Shown here piece after piece: positions 47,492-58,869 of a DNA stretch of 64,000 nt. The stretch comes from Micropterus salmoides (lineage: Eukaryota > Chordata > Actinopteri > Centrarchiformes > Centrarchidae): assembly GCF_014851395.1 (NCBI RefSeq), contig NW_024040040.1, positions 15,895,000-15,958,999 on the forward strand, given 5' to 3'. The notes under the pieces were generated by a model that made no database searches, was not told the DNA's origin, and saw nothing but the letters and a program-made list of their open reading frames with translations. Both the position numbers and the translations under genes were made by a program. Within the stretch, counting starts at the first letter, position 1. Each line of letters begins with the position of its first letter.

Positions 47492-49356
47492 TTAATTCTG
47501 CGAGTTCGACTTCCAGATGATGTGTCCGTCCTCTCCGAGCCTAACCGCGCCGCTGGCCACCAGCTCCAGAGCGGCGGGGAAGGCTCGGTGCTCAGCCTCT
47601 CTAATTCTGTGGGACAGACTCTCCTCTGTGTCGCTGCCCAGCACGGGCACTGCCTCCTGCGTGATGATGGCTCCTGCATCCACCTCTTCCTAAAACACAG
47701 TAAACCAAACTCGTTCAGCTCTTCGTTTGATGTGTGCTATTCCCATATTATGTCATACTCACCGCTACAAAGTGGACTGTGCAGCCAGAAACCCGCACCC
47801 CAGCCTGAAGAGCCTGCATCTGGGCATTCACACCCTTGAAGGAGGGCAGAAGGGATGGATGGATGTTCAGTAGCTTTCCTGTGACAACAACAGACAAGCA
47901 CACATTTCAAAAAGGCCCACCCGATCATCATATATAATGATGCAAACTTTGTCCAGACAGCTGTTTCACACCGTTCCATTTCTTGACAAAAGTTCCCGTG
48001 AGGATCCTCATGAATCCAGCCAGGCATACCAGCTCCACCCCGAATTCTTCCAGCACGCGATCAATGGTGCCGTCAAACTCTGCTCGGCTCCCGTACAGTT
48101 TGTGGTCCACCACCTGGTCCACACACACTTAGGCTTTTTATTCAGTAAAGATTTGTTCTCCATTTACACAGCCTAATCCTTTTGGTTCTCAATGTTTATT
48201 TACTTTGATTAAATGCTTGTGATGTGTCCATTCTGCTTCTGGTTTAATCTCAGCAAATTCAAAACTAATAACTGTAAACTGTAATTTTGGCCATATATTT
48301 GGTGGCGGTGGATGGATGGTAAAAACAGGAGTGGATGTCATGCATGCTTTTGTATCCTCGTGGCTCAACTTCCATGTTCTTTCAATAGGTGCCAACTACA
48401 AACTTTCAATTAAAACCAGGAAAAAAAAGACCACTTTGCTTTATCATCACTGCACTAGTTAGGCTTTTCAAATAGTGTAATACCAACAAACTAAATCATT
48501 TTTATATATATATAATTTTTTTTACCCGTGTCTGGATCCCAGCCAGCGATGCTCTCTTCAGTCCCTGAACTGCAGGTCTGTTGGAGATGACCACCACAAT
48601 CTCTGCAGAGCTGGATGGACGCTTGGCCTGCTCGATCAGCGCCTGCAGGTTGGTGCCTGCGACAGACACACCAAAGGATGTTTAAGACCGGTCATAAGAG
48701 AAAAAAATAAGGAACTCCTTAGTAAAACTCTTGTAAGTAATAGTTCAACAGTTTGGGCTTACTGGCTTTCTTGCGGAGAAATGAGAAGATTGATACCACT
48801 CATGTACGGGAAATATGTAGCTGGAGCCAGCAGCCGTTTAGCTTAGCATAAAGACCGGAAAGGGGCAAACAGCTGGTCTGGCTCTGTTTACAAGGAACAC
48901 TAAAGCTCAACATGTTATGTCTTGTTTGTTTAATCTGTGCAGAAACTGAAGCGTACAAAAAAACAAATCAAGACTATTGTTCTATCTTGGCCGGGACCAA
49001 TTGTAATGCAGCCAGCTGGGACTCCAGGAAGTTACCAGTTACTGTGCAGAAATGAGAATGGTATCAATCTTTTAATCTAACTCTTGGCAAGAAAGCTGAT
49101 ACTCATCTTTCCCAGAATGTTGAGTTATTCTTTTCATGGACGTAAGAGACACTCCCAACTGAAATTCTTATTTTAAAATAAATTTTAAAAAACCCACCCG
49201 TGCCAGAGATAAGAACAGCTACTCTGGTCCTCTTGCGTGGAGTGCTGCTGTCACCATGGCAACCACCATTCTGCTTGACACCCAACTCTCCACACGACTC
49301 AGGTCCTGCATTCAGCAGGCTGTGTTTCAGATTGCGGACTGCTACAGGTTCTGCCC
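47492..49356 (-). CDS. gart: gart exons 17-21: GAR formyltransferase (GART) part
   Basis: Coding exons are 49198-49356 (shared with the linker), 48526-48656, 47972-48113, 47763-47878 and 47492-47689. They encode the PurN-type transferase that uses 10-formyltetrahydrofolate to formylate GAR. Motifs seen: VAVLISGTGTNLQALIEQA; EIVVVISNRPAVQGL; HKLYGSRAEFD; VCLAGFMRILTGTFVKKWNG; LLNIHPSLLPSFKG with the catalytic Asn and His; GCTVHFVA; and EEVDAGAIITQEAVPV with the catalytic Asp. The protein ends GHIIWKSNSQN. The two central residues of the usual FKG-SNAHEQAL stretch read VNAQMQAL here, a substitution near the active site worth noting. Confidence 0.94.
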
Positions 49357-52300
49357 CTGCACAAAGACAAAATCATTTTCACAATTTTATTTCCACTCTA
49401 TAAAGAATTATATAAATCTGGGATTATGTATTTACCGCCTTTTCTTTCCAGCTATATTTCATAAAAAGTATCAGTGTTTCAGTGTCTCACCAGGCTGCTT
49501 GTAGACCAGTGAACCCACGATCCAGGCATCTTCATGGGCTTGAAGCTGGCGCAGGACCCTCTGAGCATCCAGGGGGGAAACCACCAGCACTGCCCCCAGG
49601 CCGCAGTTGAAGGTGCGGGCCATCTCCTCCTCGCTCAGACCCCCCTCCTTGTGGAGCCAGAAGAACACTGGAGGGATGCTCCATCGAGAGGCATCTGCAT
49701 CATGCAAACACCAAGTGTAAATATTAATGAGACAGAGCTGCGGTCTTATTTAACAACCACAAAGTGACCTCTACGCTAAAACAAGGGGAGGGGAACTATG
49801 AATATTAAAACAGGGCTGTTTATTCATGTTTACATTTGCGTTGACTTCAATGTGCACATGGGTAATGCAACTATAAATCTGTTTATACAGGAAACTGTCT
49901 TCATTCCCGTTTCTCTCCCTCACACTAGGTAACCACAGCATTGCACAGCAAATGCAGCTTCATCCAGAGGCGCGCCACCTTTCCAGATTGCTGATGCAAA
50001 CATCTTTAAATGCTTGTGTTGCATTTGAAGATGAAGTGTCCGTGTGCTTTCATCTCACCTAAATCGACTGCCAGCTCCTGGGGCAGCACCCGAGGGATGT
50101 TCTCCAGGAGTCCGCCCCCTGTGATGTGAGCGTAGGCTTTGACAGCACCGCTGCGAAGGATTGGCAGCAGCAGACGACTGTAGATCTTTGTTGGCGTCAG
50201 CAAAACCTCGCCTGGAAGACAGTTACCTCGCCACAGTTACAGTCAAATGGTGGGCATCAAGGGTTTACTATTTTCTTTTGATTCATCTGCTGATTATTTC
50301 ACATGTAACTGTTTGTTCTTTAAAATGTCAAAAAATAGTGAAAATTCCTGTTCCAATGTTCCACAGCCCAAGATGACGTCCATCATCATCATTGAGCAAT
50401 ATTAATAAAAAATATTCGGCTTAAATCACATTTGAGAAGCTGGAACTAGGAACTATTTGACATTTATGTTAAAAAATGAAAAATTATGAATTATTGTTCT
50501 TAATTTCATGGTTACTTTTCAGCAAAAACTGACTTTTTGGCAAAAAGCAGATGATGAAGAGAGGTAAATTAAAGAAATTAAGACACTATCTGGCAAGAAG
50601 CGCCAGAGTTCATGGATCCTATTTAAAAAAAAAAAAAAAAAACACACCAACAAAACAACTACTGAGGCTACTGGTTGTTTGGGAATGTCTATGCAAAATA
50701 AGTTCAAACAAGACTACCAACAGTCTACAGACATGCTGTTCCTAAGCAGTGCTTTGAACTAAATGCTAATATTCAGTCCTAACATGTTGATGTTAAGCAT
50801 TGTCTTTTGTTCATTATGTTTAGCAGGTGTGATGTTATTTTAGTTTATTTATGATTAGCAATACTTAGTTTAGCTTGTTAGCAAGCTAGATACATTTTTT
50901 AAATAACCTTGTGGTGACAGGTATCATGCTGATGTTATGCAGGAATGGTTAATATGTTCTTAGGGCATTAGCATGCCGACATTTGCTGATTACACAAAGT
51001 ACAGCTGAGGCTGATGCGAATGTCAGTTTTGCAGGAATTCATTTGAAAACCAAAGTGATTTTGACCTGATGGCAACACTGGATGAAAAATCAGCTCACCA
51101 AAGTTTTAGTTCATATTGTGGGAAACATGAATGTCTGCTAGCGTAGCTCAAAATAGAAAACTCTTCTTGTTAAGCATATTCTTTCTGTACATACAATAAT
51201 TTCCCATCAACAAATACTCACCAACAGTCTGTCCTGACTTGCCAAAAGGAGCAGGGGAGCTGTAGCTGAGGGTGGCCCTCTCCAGGACTTTGCGGACCAG
51301 GCTGAAGCCGTTGCTGTGGACCCCAGAGGAGGCCATCCCGATCAGCAGGTCCCCCTCGGCGATGTCCCCCAGCCTGGGCAGCAGGGCTCCACGCTCCACA
51401 GCTCCAACGCAGAACCCGGCCAGGTCGTACTCTCCTGGAGCGTAGACACCGGGCATTTCTGCTGTCTCGCCACCTGGACATGGGACACAAAAAGATAAAA
51501 TATGGCATCAAGAAGGGAAGTCTAGATCACAGGAGGTAATACAAGACCTCTTTCTGAGTAGAGACGCCAAAATACAAATAAACACACTATTCATCTCGTA
51601 TATATATCTATCTATATATCTATATCTATATATCTCTATATATATCTATATCTATATATATCTATATATCTCTATATATATCTATATATCTCTATATATC
51701 TCTATATATCTCTATATATCTCTATATATCTCTATATATCTCTATATATCTCTATATCTATATATATATCTATATATATATATATATATCTCACCCAGCA
51801 GAGCGCAGCCGGCCATCTCGCAGGCCTTAGCGATGCCGCCAACCACCGTGGCAGCCACATCCACATCCAGGCTGCCGCACGAGAAGTAGTCAAGGAAGAA
51901 GAGTGGCTCGGCGCCCTGAGCCAGCACATCATTCACGCACATGGCCACCAGGTCCTGACCCAGGCCGCCATGCTGGCCGCACGCCTGCGCAATCTGATGA
52001 CAAATTAAACTGGTGAACATTAAAGCTGCATGAGAAAAGACTTCTGTTAAATACAATGATTAGTTTTACGACACAATGGGGGCTGCAACAGAGAAGAGAT
52101 TGATATTTTGCTGGATATTTGAAATTCAATTGTCAGGTATGATCACCTGAGGGACGTTTCAGCACCTCGACGAATTAAAAACTGAAGTGCAAAATTCAAA
52201 AAATGCACTCTGGAGTCGCTGAACATGCTTCCTAGTGTACATGAAATAATCCTGGATCTTTTCACACTTAAAATTAATGAAATCTGTCTCTCTGTTCAGG

Positions 52301-55300
52301 GGTTTTAAGCAGCCTGAGTCTAAGCCTTTGAATCCGTCTACAGATAAGCATATATCCCTCGCTGCTTCATTAGTTCTGAGCCAAATATGGACCCAATTTT
52401 AAATAGCAATTTCTTGGCCGATGTCACATCTAACAAAGCCAATTTGGAGTGAGTCGATGTTTTAGTGCCTTCATTGATTCTCATTTTTTCCAGGACTTTT
52501 ACAAAGGGTGACACATATTCTCAATGTATGGCTCACATCAAACAGTGATCATGAACATTGCTAGAGATCTGCCATATTGTCCTCCAAAAAAAAGGGGGAT
52601 GAAGAAATTAAGGTCCCACCTTCAGTTTGGTCCCCACTCCGTCCGTCCCAGATACCAGGATCGGGTCCACAAAACCTGCTGCCTTCAGGTCAAACAGCCC
52701 AGCAAAGCCTCCCAGCTCTGCGTTGCACCCTGGTGAAAACCAAAAACAATTACAGTCATGGTTACTGTTTCATCCGTTCTTTCTAATTTAAAGTGTTTGA
52801 GGTAAGTTCAGAAGCCCTAATACAAACAATCAAAAACACAGTTGTTTGACATGTTATCGCTGAAAGATACAAGCATCTAATTATTATCTAGATGTACTAG
52901 AAAGTATTTTCTCGCTCTGTCTTTAGTTTTTGTACACAAGAAAGAAGTTACCAGCGCGGGAAGTTGCCTTGGCCAGAGGCTTGATCATGTCCACCAGCTT
53001 GTTGCCTGCAGCGATGTCCACTCCGCTGTCCTTATAGGTCAGACCTCTGTCAGAGACACAGTGAAGTACCGGTCACTCAACTGATGAGCTGTGACCGTTA
53101 TTCTCAGTGTTATATCACACCTGTCTACAGCTGAAGCTACAATACGTCTTAAGAGGGAGGCTTCAAAGTGTTAAAATCAGCAGGTTTCCGCTTGTGGATT
53201 AAGAGATGCTAAGTGTATGTGCAAATATAATGATTTGCTTGGTAATTTAAATAAATACTGGGACACAGGTACATCCAAAGTGAAGTTTATTATTCATTTA
53301 GATATACAGTACAGAAATAAACTTTAAAAAACTACAAAAAAGTAATGGGTACAAACACAATTCAAAAAAACAACGAATGTTCTAGTGTTTTTATCTTGTA
53401 CTACTTTCACACACACCTGTGTTGGTTCAGGTGGGTGATGGCCCGGTGGCCGATGTCGCGGCGGTACACGGCGCCCGGGAAGCCCACGGCCGCCACGCCC
53501 TGATTGGCCACCTGCAGGGCCAAGTCCAGGGACGGCCTGACTGCTGTAACAGTCAGGACCCGCCCGCCGCTGGACACCACACCTCCTTCCTTCAGGGCGG
53601 TGCCAGCGTGGAAAACCTGCAGCCCCATGTCCTGAACCTGAGACAAGCCTGAGGATCAACAGAGGTGTATTTTCAGCACAAGATGATATATGATTATAAC
53701 AACTGTAAAATTATTCTTATGGTATCTTCTTCTTCTTAGGTTTTTCCCTAGTTCTTCACAGTGAAAGCTGGTAAAGTATAGGTGTAGCCTTCAGCTCATT
53801 AATTCTGTGCCCCCTCTTGAATTGCTGTTCACCAGTCTTTTCTGATGGGTCAAAGTCAAAAATGTTCAAATCCTAGACAAATGAATCCATGAATGAATGA
53901 ATGCATACATGACTATATGTGCTACATACATAGGCTACATAAAAAGTTCAATATATCAAAAGTATATATTATAATATTACATATTTTGATAATGATTATA
54001 ATATCTTGCTGCCATTTGTTGTTATAGTATCTTTCATATTTTGATTGTAATTTTTCAATTCTATATAGGCCTATTCATACTGAAAATCAAGATGAAACAA
54101 ATGTTTGCAAATATGGATATTTTACATTCTAAACATTTAATTATAGATTGCATTTCTGCTTCTACTTTTTCCCAAGGAAACAAAAATGCACATCTAGAAG
54201 AAATAAAGAAACCAGGCCTTTCCAAAAGTTTTATTTGTATTGGGTTATTTGACCTGGAATTCAGCCTGGCAGACAGTGTCAAAGGGCAGTTGCAGGATTT
54301 AAGACTGCCATTTAACCGTTCAAACAGGACTCCCTTCTACTATAAAGTCAAGGCCTAATGATTAAAGCTTAAAAAAAGTTCATTTATCTCTAATGGCTAA
54401 CCCTGCGCTGCAGCATCATGTGTACCTGTGATCTCCACTCCTTTCTTGTAGGAGCCCGGGTAACCAGCGCTGGCCATGACCACAGTGACTGCAGAGCTGT
54501 CCTGGTGCCACACGGGGGCACTGGAGGCCAGTTTGCCATTCATGGTGTTCAAGATCACTTCATACAGGTCGCTCTTCAGGAGTGGCAGTAGCACCTGCGA
54601 GAGTGACAGCAGATAATTAGTTTTTACCTTATGAGAAGATGCAGGGACAGATGACAGTTGAAAAGGAACCCACCTGACACTCGGGGTCTCCAAACCGACA
54701 GTTGAACTCAAGGACCTTCGGCCCCTGCTTGGTCAACATCAGCCCTGCATACAGCACGCCTGGAAAATAAGAAAAGAGAAAATCTGTGATAAGTCTCAGG
54801 CTCATGAATCGGAAGCCAGAAACTCATTGCAAACATAAAAACAGATGCAGGGGAGCCATCTGACTCCAGTAGAGAGGGAACACTCGCCCACATAAGGAGC
54901 ACCCTCCTCCCTCATCCCGTCCACAGTCTTCTGAAGGACTGTCTCTCTGATCTGCTGCAGCATCTCCTGGCTCACCTGCACAGGATTGAGAGACAACGGC
55001 ACAGTCACGAGCAGACACATGTGGACTGTTCCTATAATCCTAAAAAAAAAAATACGGTCTCCAACAAAACTTAGAAGAGAACTAGGCTGGGAGGAAGAGG
55101 AAGTGTGTACCTGAGGCGTGGGGCAGTAGGCCCCCATGCCGCCAGTGTTTGGCCCCAGGTCGCCATCCTGCAGCCGCTTGTGATCCTGTGCTGGAGGCAT
55201 CGGAGACACCGAGGAGCCGTCGCTGAAACACAGACACTACAAGACGAGGTGGAGGAGGATTAACGCTCTGTCAATCTTCTGTTAACGCACACCTTAAGGT

Positions 55301-58300
55301 AAAGTGGTTCAATTCTGTTATGGATCTCATTAAAAATGTTCTACTCACAGACACTTCCTCTCCCTCAAGCAGCTCTTCAACCACCACAGTCTCCCCGGCA
55401 GACCCAAAGGCCCTGTCCTGCAACACACAGTTTTACTTTTGAACACGAGGAAACTAAGGATTTTTCCAGATTTTTTATTTTAAAGAGCCGAACACATCTC
55501 CCCAACATCTGAGACTCAGGCAGATTTTATTCCACTGACCAACCAGGTAATTCGAGCCCTGAGGCTGCAGCACAGCACATATTTTATTTTATTTTATTTT
55601 ATTTTAGGAGACTACAAAAATAATAAGTAAATAAAATGAATTGTTGGCTAGAAAATAATATTCAGCGCAGAATTGAGTTATTATGTCTAAACTCCAGCCA
55701 ACAAAAGAGAGTGGTTGGTTTGAATCCACAGACTGGTTGGGAGAAACTTAAATACAGTTTGAGCCTAGAAACATACTGGCTGTCCAGACGGTGTCTCTAG
55801 TGGGACTGATCTGTGGTCAGCTGCCAGATCTTAATGTGTGGTTGAATGATGAACCAAACATTTCAGCTAAACACTGCAGGGCATTTTCTTTCCCCTCTTG
55901 CTAATTTAATGACCAAGGATCAACAATCACACACACACACACACGTCCAATAGTCCCATACCTTCATGATGTCCATCACAGCCTGACAGGCCTCGTCCTG
56001 GTCTTTTGCCACAATGACTCCCTTCCCTGCTGCCAGCCCGCTGGCCTTTACTACCAATGCTGGAAAGTCGGCCCTGGAGAGCCCAAAACAGTAAAATGAA
56101 CGTCAGTATTATGCAGTAAGCTTAATCTTTTCATAGAAAACACATCTGGAACAGATGCCGCATTGCCAATATGGACCATAATATGTTGGTTTTTTTGTGG
56201 ACCATTTAACATTTGCAGTACACAGTATTGTTTGGGAATGTGTTTGGGATCCATATGGATGAAGGCTGACAGAATGTGGCAGCTGTTGTTCTGCCCAAGA
56301 TGGTTTATATGACCAAAGAAATGACTTTCTCTCAGTATAAAAGCTTTTTTCCTCTGCTTTGTCTGTAAAAGTTACAACTCTGTTTATGGCGGATCGGTTT
56401 CTGTGACTTCTTTGAGGGCACTCTTGTAAGAAATGCAATCATCACATTTTAGTTCATTAGCTCATGAAACCATCTGAGAAACAAAAGATTTCATTTTCTA
56501 TTATGGCGGAAGTTGTTTGTGTTTAATGGCTCTGGGAAAAAAAGATAAAAAAAAACCACAAGGTCCAAAACTTTCCTGCTGAAAATCAAAACTGGTTAAA
56601 AAAAAAAAAAAAAAAAAAAAAAGTTATTTTCTTGCCATAAAACAATACACTTCAGTTTGGAGTTTAGCGCTTTCCCCCTCTGCTTATTACCTCATTTATT
56701 AATTAGCTTTAAAAAGGATAATGTTTTCAAAAAATAGTTAATTGATTAATAAATTATAATGATCAATTACCAAAGTAATTTGATAAATATTGACATTTCT
56801 GCCTGGCAGAGACAGATGCAGTATAACTACCTTGTGTCTCGTTGCCGTGCTCAGTCTTGGCATCGTGTAAACTGTCTTCAGCAGCCTCACCCGAGTTTGC
56901 CTCTTCCTCACCCAGTTTATTCCTCCTACACAGCTGTTTTTGTGTCAGTTAATTATTGTGTTACAACCTATATTTTGAATTTATGATCATAAGCACCTGT
57001 TTTGCATTATAGTTTATTCATACACCTGACGACAAGTCAGAATTGATGCCGTTTTAACAGCAAAGGGGTGGCACACCAAATATTGTACTGTCTCTTTATA
57101 AAATATAAGCGCTCTCTTCTTCGGTGTGGTGTGCTGGGTGGGGGCGCTCGCCCATCAGGAACAGACACAATAAACTGACTACAAAGGCGAGTTCCATCAT
57201 TGGCATCACACTGGACTGAGTCGAGCAGGTGGTGTAGGTGAGGATGCTGAGAAAAATGAATGTTATTATGAACAATGACATGCACCCACTTCATGCCTTA
57301 GGAGGTGTTTCGGCAGAGCGCTCTCAGTGACAGGGTGATCCCAACAAAATGTAAGACTGAAAGGGATCCTGGATCAGTCTTTTTAATGTGAAATAACTGC
57401 ACTGGTATTTTATTGTTGTATTCGAAGATATTTTTGAAATGTATGTGAAATTGGCCATTGTGGTGCATAATTCTTTTTAATCATGTATTTATTTTTATCT
57501 ATCCATCTATGACCATAAAATACACTCTTCCACAGATAGAAGCGTCGTGTCTGTCTACTGTACTGACGTGCGGATGAAGCTGCAGGCGTCCTGGGGGTCC
57601 ATGAAGGAGCCATAGCGGGCGGTGGGGATGCCGTGGCGCTCCATGAAGGCCTTGGAAAAGCTTTTGCTGGCCTCCAACTGAGCCGCTTTGGCAGACGGGC
57701 CAAAACAGGGCACCCCGGCCGCCGTCAGGTCGTCTACAATACCTGGAAGATGCGTTAAAGTTGAGGGCAAGAGAATAAGGAGAAAGATACCCCCTTGCTC
57801 ATAAAATCCAATAATATAAAATGAATAAAAGAGTTAATGTAATGTAGTTCACTTACCTGCTGCTAGTGGCAGCTCAGGGCCCACTACAACCAGCCCCACA
57901 TGATGATCCTTACAGAACTGAGCCAAGATGGTGTGGTTGCTCACAGATACCTCTGCACGGAGAAAAACACAGCGAGACAGAGGCTCATTTACAGCCTTCA
58001 GCTGCCTGATGCTTTAATCATCATGGCCTATTTGACATGCTATTAAAGCTAATTATGTCATTAATTCAATCAATGCAATAATTCAGACATATCTATGTGA
58101 ACGTATCTAGTGCTACATTTATTAAAACATAAAGCTCAAACTTTCCAGAGGGAGTTTGGTGTAAAAGGAAAATGTTTATATTGCATTTCTCTTTGAGTTT
58201 AAAAGGCACTTATGGCTATCACTTCTTTCTTCGATATGAGAATATATTTAAATAATGATTGTAGTGCAGTAATGATTCATCGTATCATTGGTTAGTATAA

Positions 58301-58864
58301 TTAGTGGTTATTATTTGTTGTTTAAAAAGGGACAAACTGACAATCTGGGAAAGTTGTTTATTCAAATCAAAATATTCCTTTAAGTTATATTTTAAGCAAA
58401 TAAGCCAAGAAATTCACATATTTATTCTATACTTCATACTAGTTTTTGTATTCTCCCAGGACAACAAACAAATATTTCTGGGTTTTAGACTGTTGGGTCA
58501 GACAAAACATGAAACTTGAATGTTAGCTTGGGCTCTGGGAATTTGTGATTTTATAATTCTCTGATATTTTAATGGACTGTTAATTGAACCTTGTAATGTT
58601 CTACTACACACCACATTTTATAAATAGAAATGTAATAAACTTCAAGGTGTAATAAACTGTTTCATTTTTATTTCTTTATTTTTTACACTGAACCAAAGAG
58701 ACTTTGTGTTTGTATTTACCAGAGTTGCTGATCTTCCCACAGCTGGCCGTGCCTGCGTTACCCGGGGCCACAAGGACTTGCTGAATCTGCGGCGACTGGG
58801 CCAGCTTCCAGGCCAGCACGTGCTCCCGTCCACCACTGCCAACCACCAGCACCCTCTCTGCCAT
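47492..58864 (-). CDS. gart: Trifunctional purine biosynthesis enzyme GART (GARS-AIRS-GART)
   Basis: This cytosolic enzyme catalyses steps 2, 3 and 5 of de novo purine synthesis: phosphoribosylamine-glycine ligase, GAR formyltransferase, and AIR synthetase. Twenty-one coding exons join in frame to 1018 residues, close to the vertebrate length of about 1010. The order along the protein is GARS, AIRS, GART, split over separate entries here with exon coordinates. The start MAERVLVVGSGGREH is at 58864, just 5 bases into its exon (acceptor at 58870), so the rest of the 5'UTR is in a separate upstream exon. The stop is at 47492-47494; an ATTAAA signal lies at 47449-47454 on the gene strand. All introns are GT-AG except one GC-AG (donor at 54887-54886). 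No damage was seen in the reading frame. Confidence 0.96.
48740..49130. mobile_element. Foldback MITE in a gart intron
   Basis: The left arm starts TAGTTCAACAGTTTGGGCTT and contains GGCTTTCTTGCGGAGAAATG and AAGATTGATACCACTC. The right arm, reverse complemented, carries matching AACTCAACATTCTGGG, GCTTTCTTGCCAAGAG and AAGATTGATACCATTC blocks. Between them is the fish-repeat core CCGTTTAGCTTAGCATAAAG. The near-palindromic layout marks a non-autonomous DNA element. No ORF is present. It lies between gart exons 17 and 18. Confidence 0.75.
49198..53046 (-). CDS. gart: gart exons 11-17: AIR synthetase (AIRS) part and linker
   Basis: Coding exons are 52952-53046, 52620-52729, 51795-51993, 51222-51473, 50059-50211, 49491-49694 and 49198-49356. 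They encode the PurM-type ligase that closes the imidazole ring of FGAM using ATP. Motifs seen: GLTYKDSGVDIAAGNKLV; LGGFAGLFDLKAAGF; SGTDGVGTKLK; GQDLVAMCVNDVLAQGAEP; FFLDYFSCG; GETAEMPGVYAPGEYDLAGF; MASSGVHSNGFSLVRK; HITGGGLLENIPRVLP; and MARTFNCGLGAVLVV. The last exon carries a variable Gly/Ser-rich linker and begins the GART domain with KRTRVAVLISGTG. Confidence 0.95.
50240..50515. mobile_element. Dispersed MITE-like repeat (family B), in a gart intron
   Basis: Landmarks are ATGTCAAAAAATAGTGAAAA, CACAGCCCAAGATGACGTCC and TTGAGAAGCTGGAACTAGGA. This is a very common fish repeat, recognised by pattern. A second, diverged copy lies at 61258-61565, sharing the ...AAATAGTGA... and GAGAAGCTGG blocks. 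Confidence 0.6.
51598..51790. repeat. Long (TATC/TATATC)n microsatellite beside a gart splice donor
   Basis: About 190 bases of TATATC, TATC and CTCTATATAT units. On the gene strand the donor of exon 13 (51795) is followed at once by this repeat, which fills much of the intron. Repeat length is probably polymorphic. Confidence 0.95.
53286..53291 (-). promoter_or_regulatory. gart: Intronic polyadenylation signal for a short GARS-only gart mRNA
   Basis: On the gene strand an AATAAA lies 125 bases inside the intron that separates the GARS and AIRS parts, followed by a GT-rich stretch. Vertebrate and insect GART genes are known to make a short transcript by polyadenylation in this intron, giving monofunctional GARS. 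Read-through past the exon 10 donor meets a stop after two codons, which fits. Use of the site is inferred. Confidence 0.7.
53417..58864 (-). CDS. gart: gart exons 1-10: glycinamide ribonucleotide synthetase (GARS) part
   Basis: Coding exons are 58720-58864, 57857-57952, 57568-57742, 55962-56073, 55349-55417, 55111-55236, 54888-54975, 54674-54759, 54426-54594 and 53417-53648. They encode the ATP-grasp ligase that joins phosphoribosylamine and glycine. Motifs seen: VVGSGGREHVLAWKLAQS; VLVAPGNAGTA; VVVGPELPLAAG; ADFPALVVKASGLAAGKGV; PPAQDHKRL with GPNTGGMGAYCPTPQ; LEFNCRFGDPECQ; VTVVMASAGYPGSYKKGVEI; and FHAGTALKEGGVV with GGRVLTVTAV. The last of these exons ends LNQHR, exactly at the GARS/AIRS boundary. 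Reading past its donor adds only CV and a stop, which suits a monofunctional product (see the intronic polyA entry). Confidence 0.95.
55580..55606. repeat. (ATTTT)n short tandem repeat
   Basis: Five or so ATTTT units in a gart intron. Confidence 0.85.
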
Positions 58865-58869
58865 CGTAC

